NCBI GenBank assembly: GCA_004380135.1 | Contig: QXCR01000172.1 | Location: 1 to 56,577 of the forward strand | Source: Stemphylium vesicarium | Taxonomy: Eukaryota; Ascomycota; Dothideomycetes; Pleosporales; Pleosporaceae | Length of the DNA stretch: 56,577 nucleotides | Reading direction: 5' to 3' | Part shown: piece after piece, positions 41,916 through 52,690 of the stretch | Position numbering within the stretch: position 1 is the first letter of the stretch | Layout: each line of letters begins with the position of its first letter | Position numbers and translations under genes: made by a program | Notes under the pieces: generated by a model | Databases searched by the model: none | Told to the model about the DNA's origin: nothing | What the model saw: only the letters and a program-made list of their open reading frames with translations

Positions 41916-43105
41916 CTATGGTAATATTACGTTCTCTTCCTGCTGTTGTATGACCCCTCCAATGTTCTCTGCGAAGATCTTTTGTATCGGTAAAGTAATC
42001 GCGTTCATGATGTTCTCTCGGAAATCAATCTTGACGTTGCTCTTGTCGAACCAGTAATGCCTGATGAACTTGCCTTGGCAGTTGCTAATTTGCACACCGG
42101 GGAAACCATTAGCTTCGGCGCATTCGAGTTCCTTGATGTTTTCCTCGTAGTCGTAGCGGATGTACTCGCCGAAAGCGGATTGCTCGTGGAATCGGGGTTG
42201 CTTCCATTGCGAGCAGTTTGCGTAACGCGTGTCGTCTGGGCACTCATGCCACGCCTTGAGAATGGGCATGGTGTCCTTGTTGTTTTGAACGATCATGAAG
42301 CCAGTGTTGGTGTAGGTGCGGTTGAAGCGGTCAGAGTTGTACTGGGGCTCTTTCGCGCTCCAGGGGTCCTTTGCCATGACAAAAGAGTGATGCGGCTGGA
42401 TGTCCCAGTAGTTAAGCATCCACTCGATTGGGAGATGTAGGAAGCGGAATGCAGCGTCGGCGTCAAGGAAGACAATGAACTTGTAGTCTTTGATGTGGTT
42501 TGCAAGCGCAGAGGGCTTGATCCAGGTAGCGTGTCGGTCTTCGAATTCGGCGGCGTGGATGAACTTGTAGTCGTAACCGTGGACAAGAGCGTAAGTGTAG
42601 TGGTTGAAGATGCCACCAGTGACGTGATTGATGTCTCTCCAGTCGTATTCGCCCTTCTTATACGCTTCGGTAGATGCGAGCGGGCGGGTTTCCAAATCCA
42701 GGATCAAAACGTCGCTGCCCATTGTCTTTTTGTAACGCGGGTTCGGTGGCAAGGTAATGTGGCTGCCATTCGGTTCGCGGATGAAGGGCTCGGTCGGTGC
42801 TGTCTTCATGTTCTGGTAGAGAAGTCGGATGACCTCGCTGATGTGTACATCGGATTGCGCGTTGGCTGCAGCTCTGTAGGGGCCAGTATTAGCTCCGCTC
42901 AAAAATGGTAGCAGCTTTCAGGGACCTTTCGTCCCATCTGCCATCGGACAATTGCGACCTACATTTCCGTGTTTGGCCCAGCGTGGTGGAAAGTCATCCT
43001 AGGTGGGCTTTGCCAGGCCATGAAGGCGAAGATAAAGACCAAGACACATCCAGCGCTCACGGAGAGCGCGAACAGCGGGCTCCGACCACCAACTAAGGGC
43101 AACAT
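41916..43105 (-). CDS. GT34 alpha-mannosyl/galactosyltransferase (MNN10/GMA12 family)
   Basis: A type II Golgi membrane glycosyltransferase of 366 residues from two exons (43105-42963 and 42873-41916). Exon 1 supplies a short cytosolic tail and one signal anchor, SPLFALSVSAGCVLVFIFAF (about residues 9-28). The intron has donor GTAGGT, branch GCTAATAC and acceptor CTACAG. Catalytic region: VLILDLETRPLAS, the family pattern YDWRDINHVTGGIFNHYTYA, the DxD motif in FIVFLDADAAF (Asp185 and Asp187), HSFVMAKDPWS, NTGFMIVQNNKDTMPILKAW, RFHEQSAFGEYIRYDY and GKFIRHYWFDKSNVK. These features fit alpha-1,6-mannosyltransferase subunits such as Mnn10/Mnn11, or Gma12-type galactosyltransferases; the exact linkage cannot be read from sequence. 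A GTG-initiated extension upstream of exon 1 is possible but not needed. Confidence 0.92.
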
Positions 43106-44481
43106 TGTAGCGGGTAGCGTAGATCCAGGAACGGGTGCGTAGTCGGAGCGAGCGACGCAGTGCGAAGACAAAAGTGTCTTGTTGGCGATAGGGGAGGTTA
43201 CGGCGTCCTGTGGCAGGGCTCGGGGGATCAACACATTTTAAAAAGAAGACTGGCTCGTCAGCTCGTCAGCAGGAGCCAAGACGCGCAGGAGGTGGCATGG
43301 GGCGCCAGCAAGATTGCGCTTGGCAGGCCCATCGACCCTTTGCGGCGCGCATGCAGCCAGACGGACCCGTCCATTTCGATCCACACCAAGGGCATTGGCT
43401 TCTAGACGGTGTCTTGCGGCGAATCAGATGCCGTCCCGATGCTAAGCCGTGAATCATTGCGAGGGTCTCGATGCACGGCTCGCTGCCTTTCTGGTAAACG
43501 GCTGCCACGGCATTTCTTGGAAGCGCAAGAGTGGCGGATAAATCGCTGTGGCTGAGAAGTGCGTACACAAGAGCGATGATCTTCTTTCCCAGCTCTACGA
43601 TTGCTGATAACATAGGTCAACACGAGGACGCCGCGACATCGAGATATTGGTGGCCAAGGGTCCAAATTGCGGCGACACTTAGGCCGAAATGGCAATCTCC
43701 CCACCTCAACTGTTGCCCCACCTTGGCTTCCTCCCCTGAAAAGCCCATACCTGCCCTGACATCCGAATGTCCATTCCCATTTCCTGGGCCGTTCACCGTT
43801 CGTCGTATTCGTCTCAGTCCATTTGACATCCAGGGTTACCACGCGCAGCTTTTGCTTATTGTGCTGCGACGGTTTTGCGCCCGTATACGGGTACGGCCAA
43901 TTTCTTCGCTAACGGTCGGTGCAACGAATGCGACTTGTCAGCCGACGGTACGACGGCAGCGTGCGGTGACTAGCTCCATGGGTAATCACAACTCAAAATG
44001 AACCTCACGGAACCTGGTCACAGATCAGGTCCTAGAAGTAGTACTTCCACGTCAGCGTCTGCGGTGGAAAGTCCCGTGCAGCCAAATACGAGCGATAAGG
44101 CGCAACGACCTCGTTAATCGATCATTGGCGTAGAGCGCATCAACAAGATGGGCCTTCATCAACAAAACGATAAATTCTGGTTGCCTTCCGAGCAGCTTTG
44201 CGTTCTGTCAGGAGCGATCATGTCAAATGGCCTGTGCACTTCTCAATGTGTTTACGAAGTCTTAACCATTCACTGAGTGATGCGAGACGATTGTCTGGCT
44301 AGAAGAAACTGTCACCTTCCCTGTTGCAGGCATTAAATATGTGTGAATTTCAGGGGCCATTTATACTTTCTAATTCGGTCGCTCCATGAACCCTTGACTC
44401 AACTCATAACCGGCCAATTGCAAACTCGTTCAACTTTCCGTAGAATCAACCCGCGAACATCCTAGACCAACCGCAGTCTCC
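43106..44481. other. Intergenic, 1.4 kb, no gene seen
   Basis: Upstream region of the glycosyltransferase and more. Frames at 43402-43842 (minus) and 43531-44001 (plus) are opposite-strand shadows with no domain. Nothing else recognised. Confidence 0.45.
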
Positions 44482-45570
44482 TTGATGAACGCAAGGCAGC
44501 GCGCCACTATGCAAGCAGACACTGTCGAAAGTAATCCTGCTCAGCCACTCGTTCCTGGCGGCGGGGACCATGGCGGACATACCACAAGCTCCGCTGACCA
44601 CGAAATCCGCTCGAGGAATGCCTTCACGAGCGTGTCTACTCACTTGAATCACTCAGATACAGGCGCAGCATCATCCATCACTCCAACCAGGAGATACTTC
44701 AGCCAACCCTGAAACCAGGCTTCACCGAACTGCATGGTCTTGTTTTGCACCTTCCCGGTACTTCTGCTATTAGGATGGTACTTTCTCCTAACTGATCTTA
44801 CTGGATGGCCACTACTCAGCGCGCTGATGGCGAACATCATCTCTTCGGCCACAGTAGCACTGCTCCCGCGCAACTTCTGCAACGACTTCATATACTTCGT
44901 TGGACGCGGAATCGGCTGCATGCTGTCAAACTTCAATCGCGGAATGGCCGATCGTCGCAGCAGGGAGCGTCACTGAATAGAAACGACAAACCCCCGTTCC
45001 AAACCGCAGTTCACTCAACAGTAGCTGAAGTAACGCCACAATGCGAGAGCCAGGGACCATGATATGAGCTCGCAAGATCAGATTTTGGTGAGGGATGCGT
45101 ATGAGCACATGGCGCAGCTTATGCTTACGTTTGTCAATGTCGCTATAATGGGGGAGGAGCCATCGGCACCATCCGGTCACATTGGAGTATAGGACTTTTC
45201 TTGATGTTCTGGGTGAGGAAGGTTATCGTTGACAACTTTCTTTGGATCGGCATCGCGAAACACAAGAAGCCGTCGAGTAGTTTCAAGATCGCTGTTGCGA
45301 GAGGAGAACGCGTTATTTAGGGCGATGCTTGATAATTTGCCTACGGGCGATCTAGATGCCTGGGATGCAGACGAGGTTGAGCTAGAGCGTCGATGCTATA
45401 CAGATAACATTCGTAATGAAACGAAAATAGTGCCAAACAGCAGCACTCACTGTGAAGGCCAGAGCGTAAATTCGGTTCTTCCTTTATTCCTTCAATACCG
45501 CAACCAAGACGCCGCTGTGGCGCAACACCAGCGTTTGTGTCAAACACCAGAAGCAAACTTGTACGAATAA
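44482..45570 (+). pseudogene. Possible degenerate membrane-protein gene
   Basis: One plus-strand reading phase runs from the ATG at 44482 to 45570 with several stop codons in it (at 44710-44712, 44974-44976, about 45022-45033, and 45190-45213) but coding-like stretches between. These are MQADTVESNPAQPLVPGGGD near the start, a hydrophobic part (LFCTFPVLLLLGWYFLLTDL, then GWPLLSALMANIISSATVAL), MSSQDQILVRDAYEHMAQLM, and a charged C-terminal part REENALFRAMLDNLPTGDLD. Four long pieces in one phase suggest one eroded gene, or several exons of a gene whose introns I cannot place. Family unknown; coincidence is possible. Confidence 0.3.
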
Positions 45571-45639
45571 ATACCACCCCCATCCGCCTCGTTCTGCAGT
45601 CGCACTGCCCTTCCTCTGCTAGCGTATCTCACACACATC

Positions 45640-45948
45640 ATGAGCATCCCGCAGGATGAGGAAAACACCGACACGGTACCAACTAATAGCGACCAGCAAG
45701 ACGAAAAGAAAGGCGAAAACAAAGCCGCCGACGATATCTGCGGATCCCAACCCGACCGAGAAGTTCATGGAAAGAAATGGAAGTTACCCGATTCGCACAC
45801 ATCAGCATCAACACACCACCGACGAAGTAACGCAATCACATCGGTCGACCTTAACCGAGAAAAGCCCAAGCGACAACCCACTGTGCCGCCACCAGCCGAC
45901 GAATTGCGATCTGGGGAAGCTGAAAACTTTTTGTGGCCTGATAAGTAA
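45640..45948 (+). CDS. Small hydrophilic hypothetical protein
   Basis: A 102-residue frame starting MSIPQDEENTDTVPTNSDQQ in a reasonable start context (CACATCATGAG). It is rich in Asp, Glu, Lys and Pro, has no hydrophobic segment and is probably disordered. Not recognised. It overlaps another plus-strand frame of equal length, so the coding frame is not certain. Confidence 0.3.
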   Translation: MSIPQDEENTDTVPTNSDQQDEKKGENKAADDICGSQPDREVHGKKWKLPDSHTSASTHHRRSNAITSVDLNREKPKRQPTVPPPADELRSGEAENFLWPDK

Positions 45949-46041
45949 GATACATAAGCCCTATGCGTAAGAGCTGGAAAGAGAGATAGGTTTCGCATAC
46001 CACATTGCCGATTAGAAAGGCCTCAACATCTAAGCCCACTC

Positions 46042-46500
46042 CTAGCTCCCCCGTATCTTCCGTTCTTTCAACTCCTGCCACTTTTTCTCAATCACTTCTT
46101 TCTTCTTCCGACGCGCTTTCTCCGGTTTCGATTCCGGTTTCAAGGCTCTGATGAAGTTTTCATATCCGCTCTTCGCTGCCGTGATGATGCCCGTGCTGCA
46201 GCCCTTGCTTTCCGGGGAGCTGAGTAGCCTCTCGTGTTTGGTTCTTGCTGTGTGATACCAGAGAGATGTCTTGTTGCGTTTCTATGTTCCGAATCGATAC
46301 TCCGAATCGGGGGGTCGTTGGAACCGGAGTTGGGGCTGTGTATTGCTACGTCGTAGCTGAGCGGTTGGGAGTGGCGCAAGTCTGGGATTGATGAAATTGG
46401 TATCCATCCTGAGCGACGGGCGTGCATGAATCTTGGCTGTGCTGAGTTTAGACGTAGGCTGTTCATTACTGTCGGTCAGGTTTGAAGTGGGCTTTCGATA
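46042..46500 (-). pseudogene. Possible lysine-rich hypothetical protein with one internal stop
   Basis: Minus-strand phase ending at a TAG at 46042-46044. The last about 80 residues look coding: TSLWYHTARTKHERLLSSPE, then STGIITAAKSGYENFIRALK, then a basic helix ARRKKKEVIEKKWQELKERK. Upstream in the same phase is a Pro/Gln/Arg-rich section, separated by a TAG at 46282-46284. It may be a gene with one nonsense mutation or one with an unrecognised intron. No family known. It was easily missed because a longer, unrelated frame overlaps it. Confidence 0.35.
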
Positions 46501-46550
46501 CAGGTGAAGTGGTTGGGGGATGATGGAAGTTCTGGTCCCGGACTATTTTC

Positions 46551-47875
46551 GGCCAGTGTGTCATGCATTGAGTGTTGCATGTCTGCTTGTATGTCTATCA
46601 GAAGAATTTCTGTAACCACGTGACTAGAGTCACATGACATTCTATTGTAGCAGGCACTGCCAGATTGGCAAGTGCACTTACCTCCAAGCTGAGGGCTCCT
46701 GTACACAACGAACATCACAACACAACAACAGATAGCAATACAATTGTTGATCCGCAGCCTCCAACCCGACACTGCTCACGCAGTGACATTTTCTACCGTA
46801 TCGCGTTTCGCGTTTCGCGTCTCTCGTCTCTCCTACTTCGTCATCCTCGAAGCGAAGCACTTCGCTCGTGCCATCAAATCTTTGGGATCCCAACTCGTCG
46901 CCACTTTCCCTTCCTGCAGTGGTAAGCTCTCTTCGGATTAGTCGAGGATCCTTTCTAACGATACAGATTAGATCGTCTAGCATGCGTCCCCGCACCAATA
47001 CGTCCAGAATCATCTTCGGCGCCACAGAAACACAAGGGTTTTGCGAGGCTTGATATTTCGGTGGCACTGCTGGCCCGAAGGACTGAGGGAGAATGATTAC
47101 AGGACGACGATGAGCTCCAACATCCCGAAGAGTGACATTATCACCCGGAGGCAGGCTCTTGCCATGGTGGTACATCACATGTTCGCCACACCCCCGAAGT
47201 GTGTTCGACAACTGCGTCGTACAGGAGCGCTCCATGCTGGACATATCGCGTAGGGAGTGCACACGAACGGGGTGATGCTACAGCCGTTTGTCATGCGGAA
47301 GTGATGCAGGTAGACTACACGAGCAGCATCGCGGTTATGGGGTAGGTTTGGAGACGTGTCTGCTGAAGTTAGTCGTGGGATCGTTATGATAACAACAAGT
47401 GGCAAAAATACCGAGGGAGACAACGCCTATGTGAGTCAATCTGGAGACGAGGAAAGGAAAACTGATGGGACGGTTGTTGTTTGTCATTGTATTCGAAATA
47501 GTCTAATGTACAGGACGCAGTGCCGAGCTGAGGTCGTAGGAATGCGTTGGCTAGCAGGATATGGCGCGCATGTACAGGCGGTACGACGAGAGATAACACG
47601 GCGAAGAACACCGTGGTGTTGCTAAGTGTTGCTAGACAAAAAGGCCGAGTTGCTGAAGACTTGTCATCGCGCGCGGCTTTGATGTACGTGAAAAGAAAAA
47701 GACGTCGGGATATCTAAAGATCATCGAGCGATGACAAAAGAAAGAGAAACCGCGTGCACCGGCGCACAAGCTCGCAAATGAGGACACTCGCAGCAGCGAG
47801 ATACTCGCTGTGCATGAAACCACGACAGACTACTCACTCAAAGAATACTGAGACATGTATCACTGCATCTTTAAG
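46551..47875. other. Intergenic or uncertain, 1.3 kb
   Basis: A 194-codon minus-strand frame (46678-47262) exists, but it resembles nothing and has overlapping plus-strand frames, so it is not called. A short simple repeat of CGTTTCGCGT units lies at about 46800-46835. Confidence 0.4.
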
Positions 47876-49009
47876 TCACGACAAGTGGCCAAGATGGTGT
47901 CGAGTCAACAATAGCTCCGGGGCGAAGTTACACATGTATGTGATGTCTTCTTCGTTAGCGATGTGATGTGCCGTCTCCTCCATATTACTCATAATTGCAT
48001 CGATATCCTCCTGTGGGATGTCATCCAATCCCTCCTCTTCCTCATCGTCGCCATCATCGATCTCCATATCTTCGTACTCCAATAAATCTTCCTCTTCGGT
48101 GATTTCCGTGGAGGCTTCCCACTCCTCTATGTCAATACCCGAGAAGAATGACTCCTCGTTAGCGGAGCCGTCCTTTGACTCATCATTCTTGGCGTCATCT
48201 GATCCTACTTGGAACTCATTAACTGAGAACATATCCAAGTCCGCGAATGCTGAAGCGACTGAAGATGGGATCGATGACGGCGTTGACGGGATGGAAACGT
48301 TTTCTGGAGAGTGGACGTCTGCGATGTTTTCCTTATCCAGATCCATTACGGTCGTGTGGGAAGAGAGGTAAAAACCAGTACGAAGCCTTTGAACGAAGTG
48401 TGGACCCCTGGGCGATCCTTCCGAGTTGACGAAGAGTATGCGATCTCCGTATAGAGCTTCGAGATCCTGGGCGACGCAAGGCGCGAACCAGGCGTTGCGG
48501 AGATAAAGGCGCACGACCTTAGCAACGCTAGAGTCCAGTAGTACGCGTAAGGCGAGGGTTATCGGATGATCGATGCCGAGAACCGAGTCATCAACCATGG
48601 GATTGACGAGTCGAGAGAGGGTAGACTGTATGGTGATGTGGATGTCCTCAAAGCTTGCGCCGATTTTCGCTAGGGACGAGATAGTATCAGCCAGCTCTAG
48701 CTGTGAGATCGAGTTCGCTTCTGTGATCAACGCGCAGATCCTGAGTCGCCGAAGGAATCGAAGATACCTGTCGGCGACGGGAGGAAGAATAGTGGCCGCG
48801 GAAGTCTTCTGTGATGGTGTGTCGATCATTATCTCGTTGTGTTGGTAGAAGTAGGACGTGGCCTCGTGGTGAAATTGCTTGGAAACGGCGAACAGTGCAG
48901 TTTCAAGGCCGCGAGAACGCCCAGGAAAAATGCGGGGTTGATCATCGAGGAGAAGTTGATCGTAGATGTAATTGCGCAACTCTGCTGGCATGTTCTCGAA
49001 GCAAGCCAT
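47876..49009 (-). CDS. F-box-like protein with acidic C-terminal tail
   Basis: A single-exon 377-residue protein. The N terminus MACFENMPAELRNYIYDQLL, then ALFAVSKQFHHEATSYFYQH, matches the fungal F-box-like (2EXR-type) pattern of Pleosporales proteins: a PxELRxxIY helix followed by VxKxFHxEA. The middle (about residues 85-200) is helical. From about residue 230 it becomes Ser/Asp/Glu-rich, and residues 295-355 are highly acidic (EEEDLLEYEDMEIDDGDDEE). Function is unknown; the N-terminal domain suggests protein interaction. An antisense frame (48018-48371) is only the complement of the acidic stretch. Confidence 0.72.
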   Translation of the reverse strand: MACFENMPAELRNYIYDQLLLDDQPRIFPGRSRGLETALFAVSKQFHHEATSYFYQHNEIMIDTPSQKTSAATILPPVADRYLRFLRRLRICALITEANSISQLELADTISSLAKIGASFEDIHITIQSTLSRLVNPMVDDSVLGIDHPITLALRVLLDSSVAKVVRLYLRNAWFAPCVAQDLEALYGDRILFVNSEGSPRGPHFVQRLRTGFYLSSHTTVMDLDKENIADVHSPENVSIPSTPSSIPSSVASAFADLDMFSVNEFQVGSDDAKNDESKDGSANEESFFSGIDIEEWEASTEITEEEDLLEYEDMEIDDGDDEEEEGLDDIPQEDIDAIMSNMEETAHHIANEEDITYMCNFAPELLLTRHHLGHLS

Positions 49010-51339
49010 GATGGCCTAAGGTAGTAGCTGAACAGGCTGCGTTTTGGAGATGGGAGGGGTATATGCAGGTTGCGGGTGGCGTAGTGTTATGTCAGACAAG
49101 ATGGTGACAAGGGTGAAAGCTGGAGCTAGCGTTGGGAACACTAATATGGTGGGAACAAAGACTTGCGGCGGAGGGCTAAGCGAAGTAAATGCTGTAGTGC
49201 GTGCGAGGGTTGTTGAGATTAGGTCGGTAGTGCGGGTTGAGCACCCTTTATATCACTCCTGGCAGTGTGAGAGAGAAGTGGTGAGGATGATGCGAGCGAG
49301 GCGGGACCTCAAGCTCTTGTGCGGTTGACGTTCCGAAGCTTGATCTGCGTTAGCGTAACCACGTGAAGGGTAATTGCCCGCCTGCGTGCGGCATTCAAGG
49401 GCGCAAATAACTGTGCCAAGCCACCTTTACCATGGGACAGCCTTTTATATATCCACTCGAGGCACACAACAACAATCGTAGCGCACAAGTACAGCAACGG
49501 ATCCAATTCTCCTGGCCCGATCTGCTCCTTGTTATAGCAAAGCTTCCGAATGACCTTTCCAGGAATGAGCCGAGCCTCGCCTCTACCAACACACTTAGCA
49601 GCCTCGAGTACAAGGCATAAATCTCTTGTAAGATGGCGAAGCGCATCAATCGGCGATGAATCTAGATCCAAATTCCGAATGGAGTATAGCAAAAGGATTT
49701 GGATCCAGGTTGCTCTGTCCGTCAAGGTAGCCTCGCTCTCACCTGCTACCTAGATGGCGAGCCCAACATGGTGCGTCATCAGCAATGCGTGGTCGCGTCC
49801 TGGTTGATGCGCAAACCCCACAAGCCGGGAAGCGACGAACGAACCGATGTCCTCTCGACGTTCAGCGAAAGGAAGGCTGAACGTGATCGCGCAAACCCCT
49901 GAAGAATCCTTCTTTGTCCGCAGACGCGTTTTTGATGATGATGTGCAACAACTACACATATTCGCCAGATGACGTACATCAGATCCGATGCGCCAGGCAC
50001 GAGCAAGCAGTAGGCAAACACGCGTCTTGAGGATGGCCGGCTAATGAGTGGCCACCTGGACACCGAGGCGGGAACGTGACACCCATTAGATGCCCGGTGT
50101 CACCCGATCGCAACTCACGTGATCCCAATGAATATTCAGAGGCGTATGTACGAAGGGGTCTCGGTTTCAGGTGGTAATAGATAACGTGGACGCTCTGAAA
50201 TGTCAGAATTTTGGAGGGGCAGGAGAAGGCAACCGTGGATGGCACGCGTTGTTGGGTGACGTTTACCGGATGTGAAGTTATTCCGGCGCTAAGCTATCGA
50301 TAAGATACCCTCCTTTTCCCGCACTGCCTCTGCACATATCCCGATCGAGGAGGCCTCGAGTGTATCGCCGAATGTTGTGACTCAACAAATTGAATACGTC
50401 TTCCTATGCGCAGTGCTTCGCCGCACACCTGCCTTATTTTGCACCTCATTTCAGATACTTGACTTACAATGTTCATTGGCGCCTATTTGGAAGGTTCGCG
50501 ATGAAACACCAGAGACACCGTTGCGAGCCCGTCGCTTCGGCTAAGCTCCACTTCAGTGACTGTGACTTGCGCACGGCGACAGCGCAAACTTCCAGATCGT
50601 CGATAGTATCCCGCTGACCCCAAAAATGGCCCACTGGGCGCAGCACGCAGCGGGAATATACCCCGCGGGGACAATTTCAGGTTTGCTTGTACCTTTCCCG
50701 GCATGGGTATTTGTACTGACCAAAAATCATCTTTCGTTGGGCGAAGGGAGATGATGTCGGTGCTGCCACTGTCAGCGACTTCGACGCCGCGCTATACAGT
50801 CTGAAAGACCGTGGATCCCGAGATGCCTGAGTTTAATGCTTTCTTGGCTGATGCAGACAACACAAAGCGGACGGAGAATATTGAAAGTACCGTGTGCGCC
50901 GGAAGTGACAGCCCGATGATGCTGCGACGAATGCATTACGGCCGTAAACTGGAGCCTCATCCTTTATCATGGATGCGGGCATATGTATTCGTGCCCTTGC
51001 GTACATGAGAAGATGGTTCAAATATATCGATGTTGTCTTCATCCCAGACTTGCTATCAGTTAGTTCAGTCAGTCCGGAGGCCTGTCACGGGGTCGGCAGG
51101 CAGAAAAGATAGGTGCACGTGATCGGTGTATTCACTACGTAACACTGACAGTACAGGGTCAGGCTAAGACAAGGACGTAGCTCAAGGAGCGTACGACGGG
51201 GCGTGTTCGCGCAGGAATTTTAGTGATCGCGCAGCTGCTCGCTTAGCAGCTTGGCGCGCTCTCATTAGCTATCTAAGCCAGCGCCGTGACAGTACTCCTC
51301 TCCTCAGGCGGAGCTCTGACGACGCGATTAATGGGGCTT
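49010..51339. other. Gene-poor flank of the A+T-rich block
   Basis: 2.3 kb without a supported gene. A minus-strand frame at 49309-49725 (138 codons, with hydrophobic LYLCATIVVVCLEWIYKRL) lacks an upstream ATG and is at best a fragment. Base composition is ordinary until about 51330, where it changes abruptly to TpA-rich sequence. Confidence 0.4.
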
Positions 51340-52094
51340 ATCTAGGTAATAGTAGTAGAAGTTCTTAATAATCTTCTAGGCGTTCTTAACGTAATTAGCT
51401 AGTTCTTTAGTAAATTTATTATATCTAGTCTACTTTATAATATACTTTAGCTAGAGATAGCCTTTATAGCTATAGTAATTCTAATAGAAATTTAAAATAT
51501 TCTTAACTTCTTATTTCTTAATTCTCTTAACTTAGATAGGAGGGGGTGGCTTATAACGCTATTTAGATAGTAGGTTAGTAGCTATAGAGTAAAAGAGGCT
51601 AACGTAGAATATAAAGTAGATCTTTATTAAAGTAGATAATTCTAGATAATAAGTATATAGACTTATAGCCTTTATAATCTTAAAGAGTTCTAAGAACTTC
51701 TAGTTAAGTTTCTTCTATAAGTAAATAGTTTTAATATTCTAGGCGTCTAACTAGACTAGGTTATTCTTAAAGAACTAGTAGGTAGCTTTATATTTCCTAT
51801 TAGCGTACTTCTTATGTTAGGCTTGCGCGACGTAGATCTTAGCGCGTAGGTACTTGTGGATAGTCTTTATCTTTAGGGCTAGCTCTTTAGCATCTCGTAT
51901 AGCTAGCTATAAGCTTAGTTTAATAAGCTTAAATTCTAAGTAGGGATAGAAGCTATAGTTTGCGAAGAATAGCGTTATATAGGTACTCTTATTATTAGTG
52001 TTATTTATTATAAACTTAGCTAGTAGTAGCTATCTCGCCTAGTTATTCTATAAGTATAAGACCTAGCCTTATAGGTACTACTTTAGAAAGAAGT
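51340..52094 (-). mobile_element. Ty3/gypsy relic: integrase C-terminal part and chromodomain
   Basis: On the minus strand, with many stops, recognisable integrase C-terminal phrases of fungal chromoviruses can be read in order. These are FFANYSFYPYLEFKLI and DAKELALKIKTIHKYLRAKI (about 51850-51970), then KKYANRKYKATY, KFLELFKIIKAISLYTYYLE (about 51640-51710), IYFIFYVSLFY, and a chromodomain-like end (KNILNFY, LKYIIK, TRYNKFTKELANYVKNA, about 51345-51510). It stops at 52094, where a different sequence begins with TGTTACGACC. Reverse transcriptase upstream is not seen, so the copy is interrupted there. Confidence 0.7.
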
Positions 52095-52570
52095 TGTTAC
52101 GACCTAAAGTCAAAACGCTTACGACCACGCCGCAACCACGCCGCAACCGCGCCGCACGAGCAAGACCAGGATAGCGATCCTGCAAAACGCTGACTATTAG
52201 TAGTTACGTGACTAATTACTACGCTAAGGACTATCGCTAGAAGTAATTACGACTACCGCAACTATCGCTAAAAGTAATTATAACTATTATAACTATTACT
52301 AGGAGTTATACCTTACTATTATTAAGAGTTACTATAACTATTATATAAATATATAGCTACTAGATAATATACTCTTATAGTTACTATATTTAACTTTAAA
52401 ATCTAAGAATTAGTACTTAATTCTTAAACTTTTAAGTTATTTATTAATCTTTATATTATACTTAACTTATCTTATCTATTACGCGCCTAGCTTATTTCTA
52501 AGAATTAACCCTAGAACTCTCTAAAAATAGACTTTTACACTTTAAATATCTTTAAAATAAGTAATCTTTC
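52095..52570 (+). mobile_element. Possible 5' LTR of a second retroelement
   Basis: A segment beginning TGTTACGACC at 52095 directly abuts the interrupted integrase relic. Its first 100 bp are GC-richer than the surroundings. It then carries TATA-like AT-rich sequence and ends before an ATG-started frame at 52573. TGTTACGAC-type ends are typical of fungal gypsy LTRs. No second copy was recognised downstream, so the call is tentative. Confidence 0.35.
52230..52321 (+). repeat. 31-bp degenerate tandem repeat
   Basis: Three adjacent units (52230-52260, 52261-52291, 52292-52321) beginning ACTATCGCTAGAAGTAATTA and its degraded versions. Later copies are more TA-rich, consistent with RIP decay. 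Part of the possible LTR. Confidence 0.6.
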
Positions 52571-52690
52571 AGATGGCAAGTATGCATCAGGAAATGGCTG
52601 ACCTGCATCAGGAAATGGTTGCACCTTATTCGGGTAACCCGAGCCTTGGCTTACAGGGCTTCGTAATACCTCCTAAAAAGGAAACTAACC
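52571..52690 (+). other. Island of unmutated sequence within the RIP block
   Basis: About 120 bp retain CA and TG dinucleotides while both sides are TpA-rich. It contains the pair TGCATCAGGAAATGG repeated 21 bp apart and a frame starting at 52573 (MASMHQEMADLHQEM, then VAPYSGNPSLGLQGFVIPPK). It sits where a gag start would be expected after the possible LTR. No family is recognised. Confidence 0.4.

Noticed and set aside
46678..47262. Minus-strand frame of 194 codons as a gene
   Set aside because: No resemblance to any family, unusual composition and several overlapping plus-strand frames; kept as uncertain only.
49309..49725. Minus-strand frame of 138 codons
   Set aside because: It has no ATG at its start and no domain; a chance hydrophobic stretch is as likely as a gene.
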